Below, piece by piece: positions 63,626 through 64,000 of a stretch of 64,000 nucleotides of DNA. Source of the DNA: Camellia lanceoleosa. Taxonomy: Eukaryota > Streptophyta > Magnoliopsida > Ericales > Theaceae. The stretch lies in assembly GCA_025200525.1 (NCBI GenBank), contig CM045761.1, positions 44,710,190 through 44,774,189 on the forward strand, in the 5' to 3' direction. A program made the translations under genes and the position numbers. Under the pieces are notes generated by a model, which worked only from the letters and a program-made list of their open reading frames with translations, had not been told where the DNA came from and did no database searches. Numbering within the stretch: the stretch's first letter is position 1; each line of letters opens with the position of its first letter.

Positions 63626-64000
63626 TTACGTCACTCCGTCTTCTTCATCTGCTTTCTCGACATCATAGGCCTCGAACGGCATAGTGAACTCTTAATATAG
63701 AGAGGATGCCGAATCAACCCCCGTCGTTTGAAGGGCCTTGATCCACCCATGCTTGAATCCCCAGTTCTCACACCGACAGACGTCATCGGCCAACTTCACC
63801 CTTGTTTTCTCAATACCAATTTTTCGCCCTCCGTAGAACCCTCTTTCATAAGCTCTAGACTCTATTGCTTCCCTTGTAAAAATGGTTGTTGTATCACGAT
63901 CGGCTATTGCATGATCTATCAAGTGCCGAGTAACAACTTCTCTAGTAGCCACAATCGTTTCCCCTGTCGGTTAGACATTCACAGCCTTGGCCTTCCGAGT
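63626..64000 (-). pseudogene. Antisense accessory gene of Tat element 3, 3' end (cut by window)
   Basis: The minus strand enters at the window edge (TRKAKAVNV, a stop, PTGETIV), then is open for 86 codons (63952-63692): FTREAIESRAYERGFYGGRK and CRCENWGFKHGWIKALQTTG. After a TAA at 63692 it continues EFTMPFEAYDVEKADEEDGVT to a stop at 63626. The pattern AYxxGxxxxR...GxxxGWxxAL matches exon 3 of Tat element 1 (AYAEGAADVRE ... NKGYTLGWMAAL) and more weakly Tat 2 (FKEGEAVYIQQ ... KCGWRGAV). So this is the same kind of gene; the N-terminal domain would be outside the window. Confidence 0.6.

Larger units (their letters stand above)
57262..64000 (+). mobile_element. Tat-lineage Ty3/gypsy retrotransposon 3 (partial, runs off the window)
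   Basis: Begins with a short LTR, the same type of primer site as Tat elements 1 and 2, and then gag, protease, RT, RNase H, archaeal-like RNase H and integrase in order. These are followed by a 52-bp tandem array and the 3' end of a minus-strand accessory gene at the window edge. The second RNase H places it in the Tat lineage. It is strongly decayed, with stops or frameshifts in every domain. The right LTR lies outside. Confidence 0.88.

Overview
This window looks like nuclear DNA from a flowering plant, most likely a eudicot. It is AT-rich, full of transposons, and carries plant-type Ty3/gypsy elements of the Tat and Tekay/Del lineages, CACTA-like and other small DNA elements, and a broken CYP82-like cytochrome P450. 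I found no intact host gene. Nearly all recognisable coding sequence belongs to retrotransposons. All calls are by eye; no database search was run.

Layout. 1-7600: AT-rich DNA with two long inverted-repeat elements (1981-2813, 6070-6955), a CACTA-like element (4183-5321), a LINE-like 3' end (about 5689-5860) and a small MITE. 7605-23436: Tat element 1 on the minus strand, with a perfect 5-bp target duplication (ATAAT), about 12% LTR divergence, and a 4.2-kb solo LTR (15060-19263) inserted in its RNase H. 25468-38478: a P450 pseudogene whose 414-bp segment is present on both sides of Tat element 2 (25891-37776, plus strand, LTRs about 2.5% diverged, a 1191-residue open pol frame). 38479-44186: MITE-like elements, a (TAA)n tract and a nested CACTA-like complex. 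44187-53989: Tekay/Del-like chromovirus with 1.7-kb LTRs, an iMet-type primer site, and a CACTA-like element in pol. 53990-57261: AT-rich DNA, a LINE-derived insertion with 15-bp target duplication, and a Harbinger-like element. 57262-64000: Tat element 3, plus strand, heavily decayed and cut by the window edge.

The most notable system is in the three Tat elements. Each has gag-pol on one strand and, downstream of integrase, a second gene on the opposite strand. The two complete copies of that gene share an N-terminal domain resembling the 'putative gypsy type transposon' family, a 5'UTR intron, two coding introns with matching phases where checkable, and a C-terminal coiled coil. Between the converging pol and antisense gene each element has a tandem array in the same place but with an unrelated unit (93, 118 and 52 bp). 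A gene antisense to the genomic RNA can keep its introns through reverse transcription, which fits this design.

A second unusual theme is that all three elements built of GCGACTAAA / GCGACCAAA arms contain a short core with tRNA-like A-box and B-box sequences.
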